Of a stretch of 64,000 nt of DNA, positions 17,680-25,894 are shown piece after piece. The number at the start of each line of letters is the position of its first letter. The first letter of the stretch is position 1. Origin of the DNA: Streptomyces sp. A0642 (GTDB lineage: Bacteria > Actinomycetota > Actinomycetes > Streptomycetales > Streptomycetaceae); NCBI RefSeq assembly GCF_004795105.1, contig NZ_SSBL01000031.1, positions 1 through 64,000 on the forward strand, read 5' to 3'. Position numbers and translations under genes: made by a program. The notes under the pieces are model-generated. The model was not told the DNA's origin. It saw nothing but the letters and a program-made list of their open reading frames with translations, and ran no database searches.

Positions 17680-17820
17680 TGGAGTGGTGACGCCGCCCGT
17701 TCCGCGGGCCGCCGGAAAGGACCTCGCAGCTCCCGGGTTCAGCGCTCTCGTGGTGCGAGGATCGAAAATGATCGAAACGGTGCCGTCGAACCCGGTTTCA
17801 GCTCGGGCCATCAGGCGTAA
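17680..17820 (+). pseudogene. Degenerate duplicate of the MFS gene's 3' end
   Basis: The stretch aligns with 17470-17611, the end of the upstream MFS gene, at an offset of 210 then 209 bases and roughly two thirds identity. Translated, GKDLAAPG matches GKVLAAPG and, after a one-base deletion, NDRNGAVEPGFSSGHQA matches DDRDGAVEPGLSPEHHG. Both copies end in a stop at the same place. The frameshift and missing front make it a remnant. Its last bases form the -10 region of pafA. Confidence 0.7.
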
Positions 17821-17823
17821 TGT
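17795..17823 (+). promoter_or_regulatory. Leaderless promoter of pafA
   Basis: GTTTCA (17795-17800), 17 bp, TAATGT (17818-17823), then six bases to the ATG at 17830. No ribosome site precedes that ATG. The same -35 sequence and spacing occur before arc. The TAA stop of the MFS remnant is part of the -10. Confidence 0.5.
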
Positions 17824-17829
17824 TCAGTC

Positions 17830-19191
17830 ATGGACCGCCGCATTTTCGGGCTGGAGAACGAGTACGGCGTCACGTGCACGTTCAGGGGACAGCGCCGACT
17901 GTCTCCTGATGAAGTGGCGCGCTACCTCTTCCGCCGTGTTGTGTCATGGGGCCGCAGCAGCAATGTCTTTCTGCGGAACGGCGCCCGCCTCTACCTCGAC
18001 GTGGGATCGCATCCGGAATATGCAACCCCCGAATGCGACAACCTGACCGAACTGGTCACCCACGACAAGGCCGGCGAGCGCATTCTCGAAGGCCTGCTTG
18101 TCGACGCCGAACGCCGCCTGCACGAGGAGGGAATCGCGGGCGACGTCTATCTCTTCAAGAACAACACCGACTCGGCGGGAAACTCCTACGGCTGCCACGA
18201 GAACTACCTCGTGGCCCGGCACGGAGAATTCTCCCGGCTCGCGGACATCCTCATTCCCTTCCTCGTCACGAGACAGCTGATCTGCGGCGCCGGCAAGGTG
18301 CTGCAGACCCCGCGGGGCGCCGTCTACTGCGTCAGCCAGCGTGCCGAGCACATCTGGGAGGGCGTCAGCTCCGCGACGACGCGTTCCCGCCCGATCATCA
18401 ACACCCGCGACGAACCGCACGCGGACGCGGAGCGCTACCGCCGCCTCCACGTCATCGTCGGTGACTCCAACATGTCCGAGACGACCATGCTGCTCAAGGT
18501 CGGCGCGACCGACCTGGTGCTCCGCATGATCGAGGCCGGCACGGTGATGCGGGATCTGACCCTGGAGAACCCGATCCGGGCGATCCGCGAGGTCAGCCAC
18601 GACATCACGGGGCAGCGCAAGGTCCGCCTCGCCAGCGGCCGTGAGGCATCCGCCATAGAGGTGCAGCGCGAGTACTACGAGAAGGCCGTGGACTTCGTGG
18701 ACCGCCGCGGCATCCGCACGGGCAACGTCGAGAAGGTCCTCGAACTGTGGGGCCGTACGCTCGACGCGATCGAGGCCGAGGACCTCGACCGGATCGGCAC
18801 CGAGATCGACTGGGTCATGAAGTACAAGCTCATCGAGCGGTACCGGGCCAAGCACAACATGACCATGTCGAATCCGCGGGTCGCGCAGATAGACCTCGCC
18901 TACCACGACATCCACCGCCGCCGAGGCCTGTACTACCTGCTGGAACGCAAGGGCCAGGCCGCCCGCATCTGCAACGACCTGAAGATCTTCGAGGGCAAGT
19001 CGGTGCCCCCGCAGACGACCAGGGCACGCCTGCGGGGCGACTTCATCCGGCGGGCCCAGGAGCAGCGGCGGGACTTCACCGTCGACTGGGTCCATCTCAA
19101 GCTCAACGACCAGGCGCAGCGCACGGTGTTGTGCAAGGACCCGTTCCGGTCCGTCGACGACCGGGTGGAGAAGCTGATCGCGGGTATGTGA
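17830..19191 (+). CDS. pafA: Pup-protein ligase PafA
   Basis: 453 residues, same fold as Dop but without its extra loop. FGLENEYG gives E9 for Mg-ATP binding, and NGARLYLDVGSHPEYATPE gives catalytic D57. The enzyme phosphorylates the C-terminal Glu of Pup and couples it to substrate lysines. The gene is separated from prcA by the LacI/MFS pair. A strong hairpin at 19228 ends it. Confidence 0.98.
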   Translation: MDRRIFGLENEYGVTCTFRGQRRLSPDEVARYLFRRVVSWGRSSNVFLRNGARLYLDVGSHPEYATPECDNLTELVTHDKAGERILEGLLVDAERRLHEEGIAGDVYLFKNNTDSAGNSYGCHENYLVARHGEFSRLADILIPFLVTRQLICGAGKVLQTPRGAVYCVSQRAEHIWEGVSSATTRSRPIINTRDEPHADAERYRRLHVIVGDSNMSETTMLLKVGATDLVLRMIEAGTVMRDLTLENPIRAIREVSHDITGQRKVRLASGREASAIEVQREYYEKAVDFVDRRGIRTGNVEKVLELWGRTLDAIEAEDLDRIGTEIDWVMKYKLIERYRAKHNMTMSNPRVAQIDLAYHDIHRRRGLYYLLERKGQAARICNDLKIFEGKSVPPQTTRARLRGDFIRRAQEQRRDFTVDWVHLKLNDQAQRTVLCKDPFRSVDDRVEKLIAGM

Positions 19192-19227
19192 GCCGGCGCA
19201 GGACGCGCCTCGGCCCTCGCGCGACTC

Positions 19228-19256
19228 GGGCCCCGTACGTTCCTCGTACGGGGCCC
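19228..19256 (+). terminator. Terminator after pafA
   Basis: A 12-bp perfect stem, GGGCCCCGTACG at 19228-19239 and its complement at 19245-19256, with a five-base loop. Confidence 0.75.
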
Positions 19257-19407
19257 TGCGCACGCCCGGGGTCCTCCCTCCGGACCGGGCTGGATCGGAC
19301 ACCGGGCCGCGCGAGCCCGGCATGGTCGGAAACGAGAGGCCCTAGAGTGTCGGGGAGCCCCCTGGGGTGCGTGCCAACCAAAGTGCCGTCTGAGATCTGA
19401 GGAACCA

Positions 19408-20364
19408 GTGCGCCGAATTGCCGGCCTTCTCGTCGTCCCCCTGCTGCTGGTGTCAGCGGCGTGCGGCAGCGACGACAAGGGCTCCGACTCCGCTTCCACC
19501 TCCGCGACCGCCCCCACGAAGGGCGGGTTCCCCGCCATCACCGCGGGAGCGAAGTTCGGCGAGAAGCCCACCCTGGCCAAGGGCACGGGCACGCCGCCCA
19601 AGGAGCTGAAGACCAAGGTCATCAGTGAGGGCGACGGCGCCACGCTCAAGAACGGGGACGCGATCCAGGTCAACTACCTGGGGCAGGCCTGGGACTCCGA
19701 CAAGCCGTTCGACAACAGCTTCGACCGCAAGCAGCCGTTCGATCTCACGCTCGGCGCCGGCATGGTCATCCAGGGCTGGGACAAGGGTCTGGCCGGTCAG
19801 AAGGTCGGCAGCAGGGTCCAGCTCGTCATTCCGCCGGACCTCGGTTACGGCGCGCAGGGCCAGGGCGACATCAAGCCGAACGCCACGCTCGTCTTCGTGG
19901 TCGACATCCTGAAGGCGAAGCAGATCCCGGCGTCCGCCAAGGGCACGTCGGTCGCCCAGGACGACGCCGACCTGCCGAAGGTGGGAACGAACACGGACGG
20001 CAAGGCGCCGACCGTCACGATCCCCAGCAAGGTCGCTCCGCCCAAGAAGCTGGTCTCGAACTACGTCCTGGAGTCCAAGGGCGAGGTCGTCAAGGAGACC
20101 GACACGGTCGTGGTGAACTACGTGGCCAAGCTGTGGAAGGACGGCAAGGTGTTCGACGACACCTACGCCACGGGCAAGACCGCCTCCTTCCCGCTCGCCC
20201 AGGTCACCCTCAAGGGGCTGAAGAACGGCCTGATCGGCAAGAAGATCGGCAGCCGTGTGCTGCTCGTCGTCCCGCCGGACCAGGGTCTCGGCGACAAGGC
20301 ACAGCAGTCCGTCCCGGCGAACTCCACGCTGGTCTTCGCCGTGGACATCCTGACGAAGATGTAA
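19408..20364 (+). CDS. FKBP-type prolyl isomerase lipoprotein, two domains
   Basis: 318 residues. A lipoprotein signal with lipobox VSAAC (Cys near residue 20) is followed by an acidic Ser-rich linker. Two FKBP domains follow: about 70-172, with VIQGWDKGL and VIPPDLGYGAQG, and about 215-318, with LVVPPDQGLGD. The second domain lacks the canonical VIxGW signature (LKGLKNGL instead) and may be catalytically weak. It should assist folding outside the membrane. GTG start with TGAGG upstream. A cytoplasmic single-domain FKBP follows after 43 bp. Confidence 0.93.
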   Translation: MRRIAGLLVVPLLLVSAACGSDDKGSDSASTSATAPTKGGFPAITAGAKFGEKPTLAKGTGTPPKELKTKVISEGDGATLKNGDAIQVNYLGQAWDSDKPFDNSFDRKQPFDLTLGAGMVIQGWDKGLAGQKVGSRVQLVIPPDLGYGAQGQGDIKPNATLVFVVDILKAKQIPASAKGTSVAQDDADLPKVGTNTDGKAPTVTIPSKVAPPKKLVSNYVLESKGEVVKETDTVVVNYVAKLWKDGKVFDDTYATGKTASFPLAQVTLKGLKNGLIGKKIGSRVLLVVPPDQGLGDKAQQSVPANSTLVFAVDILTKM

Positions 20365-20407
20365 GACTGTCCCGGTTGCCCAGTTCATCATTTAGAGGAG
20401 CAAGTCA

Positions 20408-20782
20408 GTGAGCATCGAGAAGCCCGAGATCGACTTCCCGGGTGGCGAGCCGCCGGCCGACCTGGAGATCAAGGAGATCTGGGAAGGCGAGGGCGCGGAG
20501 GCCAAGGCGGGCCAGACCGTCTCCGTCCACTACGTGGGCGTGGCCTTCTCCACCGGCGAGGAGTTCGACTCCTCCTGGAACCGCGGCACTCCGCTCCAGT
20601 TCCAGCTCGGCGCCGGCCAGGTCATCAAGGGCTGGGACCAGGGCGTGCAGGGCATGAAGGTCGGCGGCCGTCGCCAGCTGACCATCCCCGCGCACCTCGC
20701 CTACGGTGACCGCGGCGCCGGCGGCGGCGCGATCGCCCCGGGCGAGACGCTGATCTTCGTCTGCGACCTGATGGGCGTCTGA
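20408..20782 (+). CDS. FKBP-type prolyl isomerase
   Basis: 124 residues, one complete FKBP domain with no signal peptide, so cytoplasmic. The segments VHYVGVAFSTGEEFDSSW, VIKGWDQGVQGMKVGGRR and IPAHLAYGDRG carry the usual active-site residues. GTG start with GAGGAG ten bases upstream. It is probably cotranscribed with the lipoprotein FKBP and is followed by a perfect hairpin. Confidence 0.95.
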   Translation: MSIEKPEIDFPGGEPPADLEIKEIWEGEGAEAKAGQTVSVHYVGVAFSTGEEFDSSWNRGTPLQFQLGAGQVIKGWDQGVQGMKVGGRRQLTIPAHLAYGDRGAGGGAIAPGETLIFVCDLMGV

Positions 20783-20803
20783 TCCGGCGCCTGTGCGCTC
20801 CGA

Positions 20804-20829
20804 GGGCCCGTGCCGCAAGGCACGGGCCC
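20804..20829 (+). terminator. Terminator after the FKBP gene
   Basis: GGGCCCGTGCC (20804-20814), loop GCAA, and the exact complement 20819-20829. Confidence 0.75.
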
Positions 20830-20933
20830 TTGTGCCGCGGCGGGCTGAGTCTGCCTGCCGCGGCACTAGCTTTTGTCCGGACACCCCGGGGCGGTACGGT
20901 CGACGGTCGTAGAGCAAAACAGAAAGGGCGTCG

Positions 20934-21887
20934 ATGGCGATTGCCAAGGCCGAGCGGCTGATGAACCTGGCACTGTGTCTGCTGGGGACCCGGCGCCCGC
21001 TCAGCAAGCGCGAGCTGCGCGGTTCCATCGAGGCCTACCTCGAAGCCGGTTCCGACGACGCCTTCAACCGGATGTTCGAGCGCGACAAGGACGATCTGCG
21101 CGAGCTCGGTCTGGTCATCGAGACCGTGGAGAACCTGGACGGCGACACCGGCTACCTCGCCCGCCGCGACAGCAACCGGCTGCCCCCGATCACGCTGGAC
21201 GCCGAGGAGGCCGCGGCTCTCGGGCTGGCCGCCAAGGTCTGGCAGCAGGCCCGGCTGGCCGGAGCGGCCAGCGGAGCCCTGCAGAAGCTGCGGGCAGCGG
21301 GCATGCCGGAGGCCGAGGACGCGTACGAGGTGCACAGCGCCCTCGAACCCCGCATCCCGGTGCACGAGGCGGCGTTCGAGCCGCTGATGCTGGCCTGCCG
21401 CGACCGCCGGCCGGTGACCTTCGACTACCGCAAGGGCAACGCGGCGCGCCCCGAACAGCGGCAGGTCGAGCCGTGGACGCTGGAGTGCTGGCGCGGCCAC
21501 TGGTACCTGGCCGGCTGGGACCGGGGGAGGGGAGCCGAGCGCGTGTTCCGGCTCTCCCGGATCACGGGCAAGGTGCGTTCCCGGGCCGGTGTCTTCACCG
21601 CCGAGGTCCCCGACGTGGTCACCGTCCGCGAGACCGTCGAGAGCTGGGCGGGCGAGACGGCGACGCGCACCGCGCTCATCAGGCTGCGGGCCGACTCCGG
21701 CTACCCGCTGCGGGCCCGGGCGATATCGGTCCGGGAACTCGGCGACGGGTGGGAGGAGTTGGAGATCCCGTACGGACACGGCCTGGACGCCTGGCTCGTC
21801 GAGTTCGGCCCCGACGTCGTCGTGCAGGAACCTGCGGATCTGCGGGCCGACGTGGTGGACCGGCTGCGCGCCGTGGCCAAGGACTGA
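20934..21887 (+). CDS. pafB: WYL-domain transcriptional regulator PafB
   Basis: 317 residues. An N-terminal winged helix (about 5-65, with LSKRELRGSIEAYLE) is followed by a WYL domain whose signature is WRGHWYLAGWDRGRGAERVFRLSRI, and a WCX C-terminal extension. PafB and PafC act together as an activator of the RecA/LexA-independent DNA-damage response in mycobacteria; the WYL domain is thought to bind single-stranded DNA. The gene sits downstream of pafA as in other actinobacteria. pafC starts 15 bases after its stop. Confidence 0.94.
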   Translation: MAIAKAERLMNLALCLLGTRRPLSKRELRGSIEAYLEAGSDDAFNRMFERDKDDLRELGLVIETVENLDGDTGYLARRDSNRLPPITLDAEEAAALGLAAKVWQQARLAGAASGALQKLRAAGMPEAEDAYEVHSALEPRIPVHEAAFEPLMLACRDRRPVTFDYRKGNAARPEQRQVEPWTLECWRGHWYLAGWDRGRGAERVFRLSRITGKVRSRAGVFTAEVPDVVTVRETVESWAGETATRTALIRLRADSGYPLRARAISVRELGDGWEELEIPYGHGLDAWLVEFGPDVVVQEPADLRADVVDRLRAVAKD

Positions 21888-21902
21888 GGGGACCCCGTAT
21901 TC

Positions 21903-22859
21903 ATGGCCACGAACGCCATCGACCAGACCCGCCGGATGCTCTCCCTGGTGACGTACCTGCGTGAGCGCCCCGGCGCCCATGTCCAGGACGTCGCCCGGGC
22001 CTTCGGGATCAGCGAGGACGAGCTGATCTCGGACCTCGACGTCCTGCCCATGTGCGGGACGAGCTTCCGCGGCGGCGATCTCCTGGACATCGACACCGAC
22101 GGCGACCGCATCTGGTGGCACAACCCGGACGACGTCGCGGAGCCCCTGCGGCTCGCGGCCGACGAGGCGACGGCCCTGCTGGTCGCCGCCCGCGCCGTCG
22201 CGACGCTGCCGGGACTGCGCGAGAGCGACCGCCAGGCCCTGCTGCGGGCCACCGCCAAGCTGGAGGCAGCCGCCGGCGAGGTGGGGGCCGCGAGCTCCCG
22301 GCTCTCGGTAACCTTCGAGTCCGAGGGCGGCGTCTTCGCCGACGTGGACCGGGCGATCTCCGAGCGCCGCCGGCTCTGGCTGCGCTACTACTCGCCCGCA
22401 CGGGACGAACTCACCGAGCGCGAGGTCGACCCGATCCGGCTGTTCGCCGTCGGGCACACCTACATGGAGGCCTGGTGCCGGTCCTCCGAGGACCGGCGCA
22501 CGTTCCGCCTGGACCGGGTCGCCGAGATCCGGCTGCTCGACGAGCCGGCCGCGCCTCCCGAGCTGGAGCTGCGGGACCTCTCGGAGGGGCTGGTCCAGCC
22601 CGCGGCCGAGGACCCGGAGGTCGTGGTCGAGGTCGGGCCGGGCGGGCGCTGGGTCGCCGAGTACTACCCGCACGACCGCGCCGAGGAACTGCCCGACGGC
22701 GGCCTGCGGATCACTCTGCGCACTCCCGATCCGGCGTCCCTGCGCAGGCTGGCGCTCAGGCTCGGCGGGGAGGGGCGCATCGTCTCGCCGCCGGAGCTGG
22801 CGCGGAGCGCCCGGACCGCGGCCCGGGCGGCGCTCGCCGCGTACGACGGCCTGGCGTGA
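21903..22859 (+). CDS. pafC: WYL-domain transcriptional regulator PafC
   Basis: 318 residues with the same plan as PafB: winged helix at 1-70 (HVQDVARAFGISEDELISDL), a WYL domain with FAVGHTYMEAWCRSSEDRRTFRLDRV, then a WCX domain. It is expected to form the heterodimeric partner of PafB. The 15-bp gap and shared strand indicate one operon, which continues into the small zinc-ribbon gene. Confidence 0.94.
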   Translation: MATNAIDQTRRMLSLVTYLRERPGAHVQDVARAFGISEDELISDLDVLPMCGTSFRGGDLLDIDTDGDRIWWHNPDDVAEPLRLAADEATALLVAARAVATLPGLRESDRQALLRATAKLEAAAGEVGAASSRLSVTFESEGGVFADVDRAISERRRLWLRYYSPARDELTEREVDPIRLFAVGHTYMEAWCRSSEDRRTFRLDRVAEIRLLDEPAAPPELELRDLSEGLVQPAAEDPEVVVEVGPGGRWVAEYYPHDRAEELPDGGLRITLRTPDPASLRRLALRLGGEGRIVSPPELARSARTAARAALAAYDGLA

Positions 22860-22867
22860 GGGGGCAC

Positions 22868-23155
22868 GTGAGAGATATGGGCAAGATGTCTGTGATATCC
22901 GGTATTTCCGAGGTGTCGACCGCGGTCGTTCCCGAGTCCCTCCGGTTCAAGGCCGCCTGCCCGGAGTGCCGCGAGCGGTTCGAACTGGCCGCGGGGGAGT
23001 TCCGGCTCGCGATCGGAGCGAGCCGCCGCACCACGTTCTACTCGTTCACCTGTCCCGCGTGCGACGCGTCCGTCCGCCGGCCGGCGGGGGAGCGGATAGT
23101 GGAACTCCTCACGGGCGGCGGCGTGCGGACGCTGCGCCTGCACACCGGTGCCTGA
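22868..23155 (+). CDS. Small zinc-ribbon-like protein
   Basis: 95 residues from GTG 22868, which has GAGGGGG five bases upstream; ATGs at 22877 and 22886 are alternatives. Two Cys pairs, CPECRERF and CPACDAS, about 35 residues apart, form a likely zinc ribbon. The 9-bp gap after pafC puts it in the same operon. Function unknown; a nucleic-acid or protein-binding accessory of the PafBC system is a guess. Confidence 0.75.
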   Translation: MRDMGKMSVISGISEVSTAVVPESLRFKAACPECRERFELAAGEFRLAIGASRRTTFYSFTCPACDASVRRPAGERIVELLTGGGVRTLRLHTGA

Positions 23156-23202
23156 GGCATCACCGCGGACCATCGGACACGAGACACATCGAGGCACTGC
23201 GC

Positions 23203-23400
23203 ATGTTCTGGCCCATGCTCGCCATCGCCCTGGGATTCCTCGGAATCGCCGTCCTGGGGGTGCTGGCCGTCAAGGTCTTCATCGAGGCCCAGCGCCTCGG
23301 CCACCAGGTGACACGCACCACTCAGCGCATCAACCGGGCCGCCGAGGACCTGGAGCGCGCGGCGGAGAAACTCGCCGCCCAAGGTGAAGCCCTGCGCTGA
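23203..23400 (+). CDS. Small membrane protein with coiled coil
   Basis: 65 residues. One N-terminal membrane helix (FWPMLAIALGFLGIAVLGVL) is followed by an amphipathic Arg/Glu-rich helix (about 30-65) that could form a coiled coil, as in DUF948-type proteins. The CGAGGCA upstream of ATG 23203 may be a weak ribosome site. It lies between the pafBC operon and tatA and is probably membrane-anchored in the cytoplasm. Function unknown. Confidence 0.65.
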   Translation: MFWPMLAIALGFLGIAVLGVLAVKVFIEAQRLGHQVTRTTQRINRAAEDLERAAEKLAAQGEALR

Positions 23401-23404
23401 CCGG

Positions 23405-23439
23405 GGCCGTTCGACGCCGGAGGGCGCGGCCTCCTTTTT
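23405..23439 (+). terminator. Hairpin with T-tract after the small membrane protein
   Basis: GGCCG (23405-23409) pairs with CGGCC (23427-23431), with an inner CGCC/GGCG stem, and is followed by five T residues at 23435-23439. A T-tract of this kind is rare in this genome. Confidence 0.55.
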
Positions 23440-23630
23440 CGCAGGGGCGGGGGGTACGCTGCTGATGACGCCCCTGGCAGGAGGGGCGGGCCGCTAGCGA
23501 AAGTATGCATGGGCATTGCCTCGCGTTTACTCCCGCGGGTTACGATCGCTCGCAGCGAATGGTCGGACGTGTGTCCGGCCCCAGGGCAGCGAGCCCACCT
23601 CCAGCCGCCTCAGCGAGAAGGAAGCACATC

Positions 23631-23918
23631 ATGGGCAATCTGAAACCTCTCGAGATCGTTCTGATCCTCGCTGTCATCCTCCTGTTGTTCGGTGCCAAGA
23701 AGCTTCCCGACATGGCCCGTTCCCTCGGCAAGTCGGCCCGCATCCTCAAGAGCGAGGCCAAGGCGATGAAGAAGGACGACGAGCCGGTGGCCACGACGGA
23801 CCCGCTCGCCGACCAGGCGCCTCAGCAGCCCGCCGCCGCGCGCACGATCCAGGCCGCCCCCGGCGATGTGACGAGCTCCCGCCCGGTGAACGAAGCGAAG
23901 CCCACCACCCAGAGCTGA
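23631..23918 (+). CDS. tatA: Sec-independent translocase protein TatA
   Basis: 95 residues. One N-terminal membrane helix (LEIVLILAVILLLFGAKKLP) with the FG-x-KKLP hinge is followed by an amphipathic helix (DMARSLGKSARILKSEAK), then a Gln/Pro/Ala-rich tail. It forms the protein-conducting oligomer of the twin-arginine pathway. tatC follows after 49 bp. ATG start preceded by AGAAGGAAG. Confidence 0.95.
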   Translation: MGNLKPLEIVLILAVILLLFGAKKLPDMARSLGKSARILKSEAKAMKKDDEPVATTDPLADQAPQQPAAARTIQAAPGDVTSSRPVNEAKPTTQS

Positions 23919-23967
23919 TAGCTGACGGACTCTTCCGGCAGCTGCCGCACGAAACGAGGGAAGTGGG

Positions 23968-24924
23968 TTGCTCAAGTCCGCCCGCAAGCAGGAGAAGGAC
24001 GGCGAGGGGCGGATGCCTCTCGCTGATCACCTGCGTGAGTTGCGTAACCGACTGCTGATCGCGGTGGTGGCGGTCGTCGTCATCACCTCGGTCACGGCCT
24101 TCTTCTACCAGGATCTGATCGACTTCCTGATCCGCCCGATCCTGGAGTCGGTGGGGTGCACCAACGGCCAGAAGAAGCAGGCGAACGGTCACCCGTGCGC
24201 CGAGATGACGGTGAACGGTCTGGTCGCTCCGTTCTCCATCGCCCTCAAGGTCTCCCTCATGGCGGGCGTGGTGTTCTCCACCCCCGTCTGGCTCTACCAG
24301 CTCTGGGCGTTCCTGGCCCCGGGGCTGCACAGGAACGAGAAGAAGTACGCGCTGAGCTTCGTCGGCGCCGGTGTGCCGCTGTTCTGTGTGGGAGCCGCGC
24401 TGGCGTACATCCTGATGCCGCAGACCGCGGCGGTGCTGCTCGACTTCACCCCGGACAACACGACGAACCTGCTGCCCGTCGACGACTATCTCGACATCGT
24501 CACGCGCATGGTGATCGTGTTCGGTCTCGCCTTCGAGCTGCCGCTCCTGCTCGTCCTGCTGAACTTCACCGGCGTCCTCACCGCCAAGCGGCTCGCGTCC
24601 TGGTGGCGCGCGATGATCATGGGCATCACGGTCTTCGCCGCGGTCGCCACCCCGACGGGCGACCCGCTGACGATGGTGGCGCTGGCCGCACCGATCGTGC
24701 TGCTCTACTTCATCGCGCTCGGCATCTGCCTCGCCAACGACCGGCGGCGGCGTCTCAGCAACCCCGACGCCGAGCTCGACGACGACGAGGCCTCGGACCT
24801 GGACCTCACCCCTGAGGACATCGGCGAGATGGAGCACGTGTCGGCGTCGCTGCCCGCACAGGCGGACGGCGAACAGGACGGCGGTCGATCGGGCCGGCTC
24901 AACGGTTACGACGACATCACCTGA
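23968..24924 (+). CDS. tatC: Sec-independent translocase protein TatC
   Basis: 318 residues, six predicted membrane helices. The N-terminal MPLADHLRELRNRLL is the family signature that binds twin-arginine signals. The C-terminal 70 residues are acidic and cytoplasmic. The start is TTG 23968 with GAGGGA eight bases upstream; no ATG or GTG in frame fits. The tatB partner is not in the window. The next gene begins 17 bases downstream. Confidence 0.95.
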   Translation: MLKSARKQEKDGEGRMPLADHLRELRNRLLIAVVAVVVITSVTAFFYQDLIDFLIRPILESVGCTNGQKKQANGHPCAEMTVNGLVAPFSIALKVSLMAGVVFSTPVWLYQLWAFLAPGLHRNEKKYALSFVGAGVPLFCVGAALAYILMPQTAAVLLDFTPDNTTNLLPVDDYLDIVTRMVIVFGLAFELPLLLVLLNFTGVLTAKRLASWWRAMIMGITVFAAVATPTGDPLTMVALAAPIVLLYFIALGICLANDRRRRLSNPDAELDDDEASDLDLTPEDIGEMEHVSASLPAQADGEQDGGRSGRLNGYDDIT

Positions 24925-24929
24925 CCTTG

Positions 24930-24935
24930 TAGGGT
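24930..24935 (+). promoter_or_regulatory. -10 element of a possible leaderless promoter for the lipid kinase
   Basis: TAGGGT lies six bases before GTG 24942, the same spacing as before trmI and pafA. No ribosome site is visible. It suggests expression partly independent of tatC. Confidence 0.4.
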
Positions 24936-24941
24936 CCCCGG

Positions 24942-25850
24942 GTGACCAGCGAGATCACCCTTTTCGTCAATCCCACCGCGGGACGCGGCCGGGGCGCGCA
25001 CGCCGCGCAGCCGGCCGCTTCCGCGTTGCGGGACGCCGGATTCTCCGTCCGTACGGTGCTCGGTGAGGACGCCGACGACGCCTTGCGGCGGGCGCGCGAG
25101 GCCGTGGCCGGGGGGACGGGCGCGCTGATAGCCGTCGGCGGGGACGGAATGATGTCCCTCGCCCTCCAGGCGGTCGCCGGGACCCTGACCCCGCTCGGAG
25201 TGGTAGCCGTCGGTACGGGCAACGACTTCGCCCGCGCTCTCGGCCTTCCGATACGGGACCCGGCCGCGGCGGGGCGCCTCGCCGCCGAGGCGCTCAAGGG
25301 CGGCGCCGTCCGCGAGATCGACCTCGGCCGGGTCGGGAACCGCTGGTTCGGGTCGGTGCTCGCCTCCGGCTTCGACTCGCGCGTCAACGACCGCGGCAAC
25401 CGGATGCGGTGGATCGGCGGCCGGTTCAAGTACGACCTGGCGATCCTCGCCGAGCTCGCCGCCTTCCAGCCCCTCGCCTACCGCATCAGCCTGGACGGCG
25501 GACCGTTCCGGGAGATCGGGGCGACGCTCATCGCCGTCGGCAACGGATCGACCTACGGCGGCGGCATGCGGATCTGCGCGGACGCCGTCATGGACGACGG
25601 CCTCTTCGACGTGACCGTCGTCGGCGCATGCAGCCGCACCACCCTCCTCAAGGTGTTCCCCAGGGTCTACAAGGGGACGCACCTCACCCATCCCGCCGTC
25701 ACCGTGCACCGGGTCTCCTCCCTCACGCTGGAGGCAGCCGGTGTCACCGCGTACGCGGACGGTGAACCGCTCGGCGCGCTGCCGCTGACCGCCACCTGCG
25801 TGCCGGGCGCGGTCCGGGTCCTGGGGGCGGCTCCTCCCGCGGGAAATTAA
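24942..25850 (+). CDS. Diacylglycerol kinase family lipid kinase
   Basis: 302 residues. Motifs of the DAGK catalytic domain: FVNPTAGRGRG at the N-terminus, the nucleotide-binding GGDGMMSLALQAV near residue 66, and GTGNDFARALGLP near 92. The C-terminal beta-sandwich has GNGSTYGGGMRICADAVMDDGLFDV. It probably phosphorylates diacylglycerol or a related lipid at the inner membrane face. It lies between tatC and the helicase, an order I recall as common in Streptomyces. Confidence 0.93.
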   Translation: MTSEITLFVNPTAGRGRGAHAAQPAASALRDAGFSVRTVLGEDADDALRRAREAVAGGTGALIAVGGDGMMSLALQAVAGTLTPLGVVAVGTGNDFARALGLPIRDPAAAGRLAAEALKGGAVREIDLGRVGNRWFGSVLASGFDSRVNDRGNRMRWIGGRFKYDLAILAELAAFQPLAYRISLDGGPFREIGATLIAVGNGSTYGGGMRICADAVMDDGLFDVTVVGACSRTTLLKVFPRVYKGTHLTHPAVTVHRVSSLTLEAAGVTAYADGEPLGALPLTATCVPGAVRVLGAAPPAGN

Positions 25851-25894
25851 AGATCGCATCACTGTCAGAGGCGGCGGGTAGGCTCGTGGACAAG

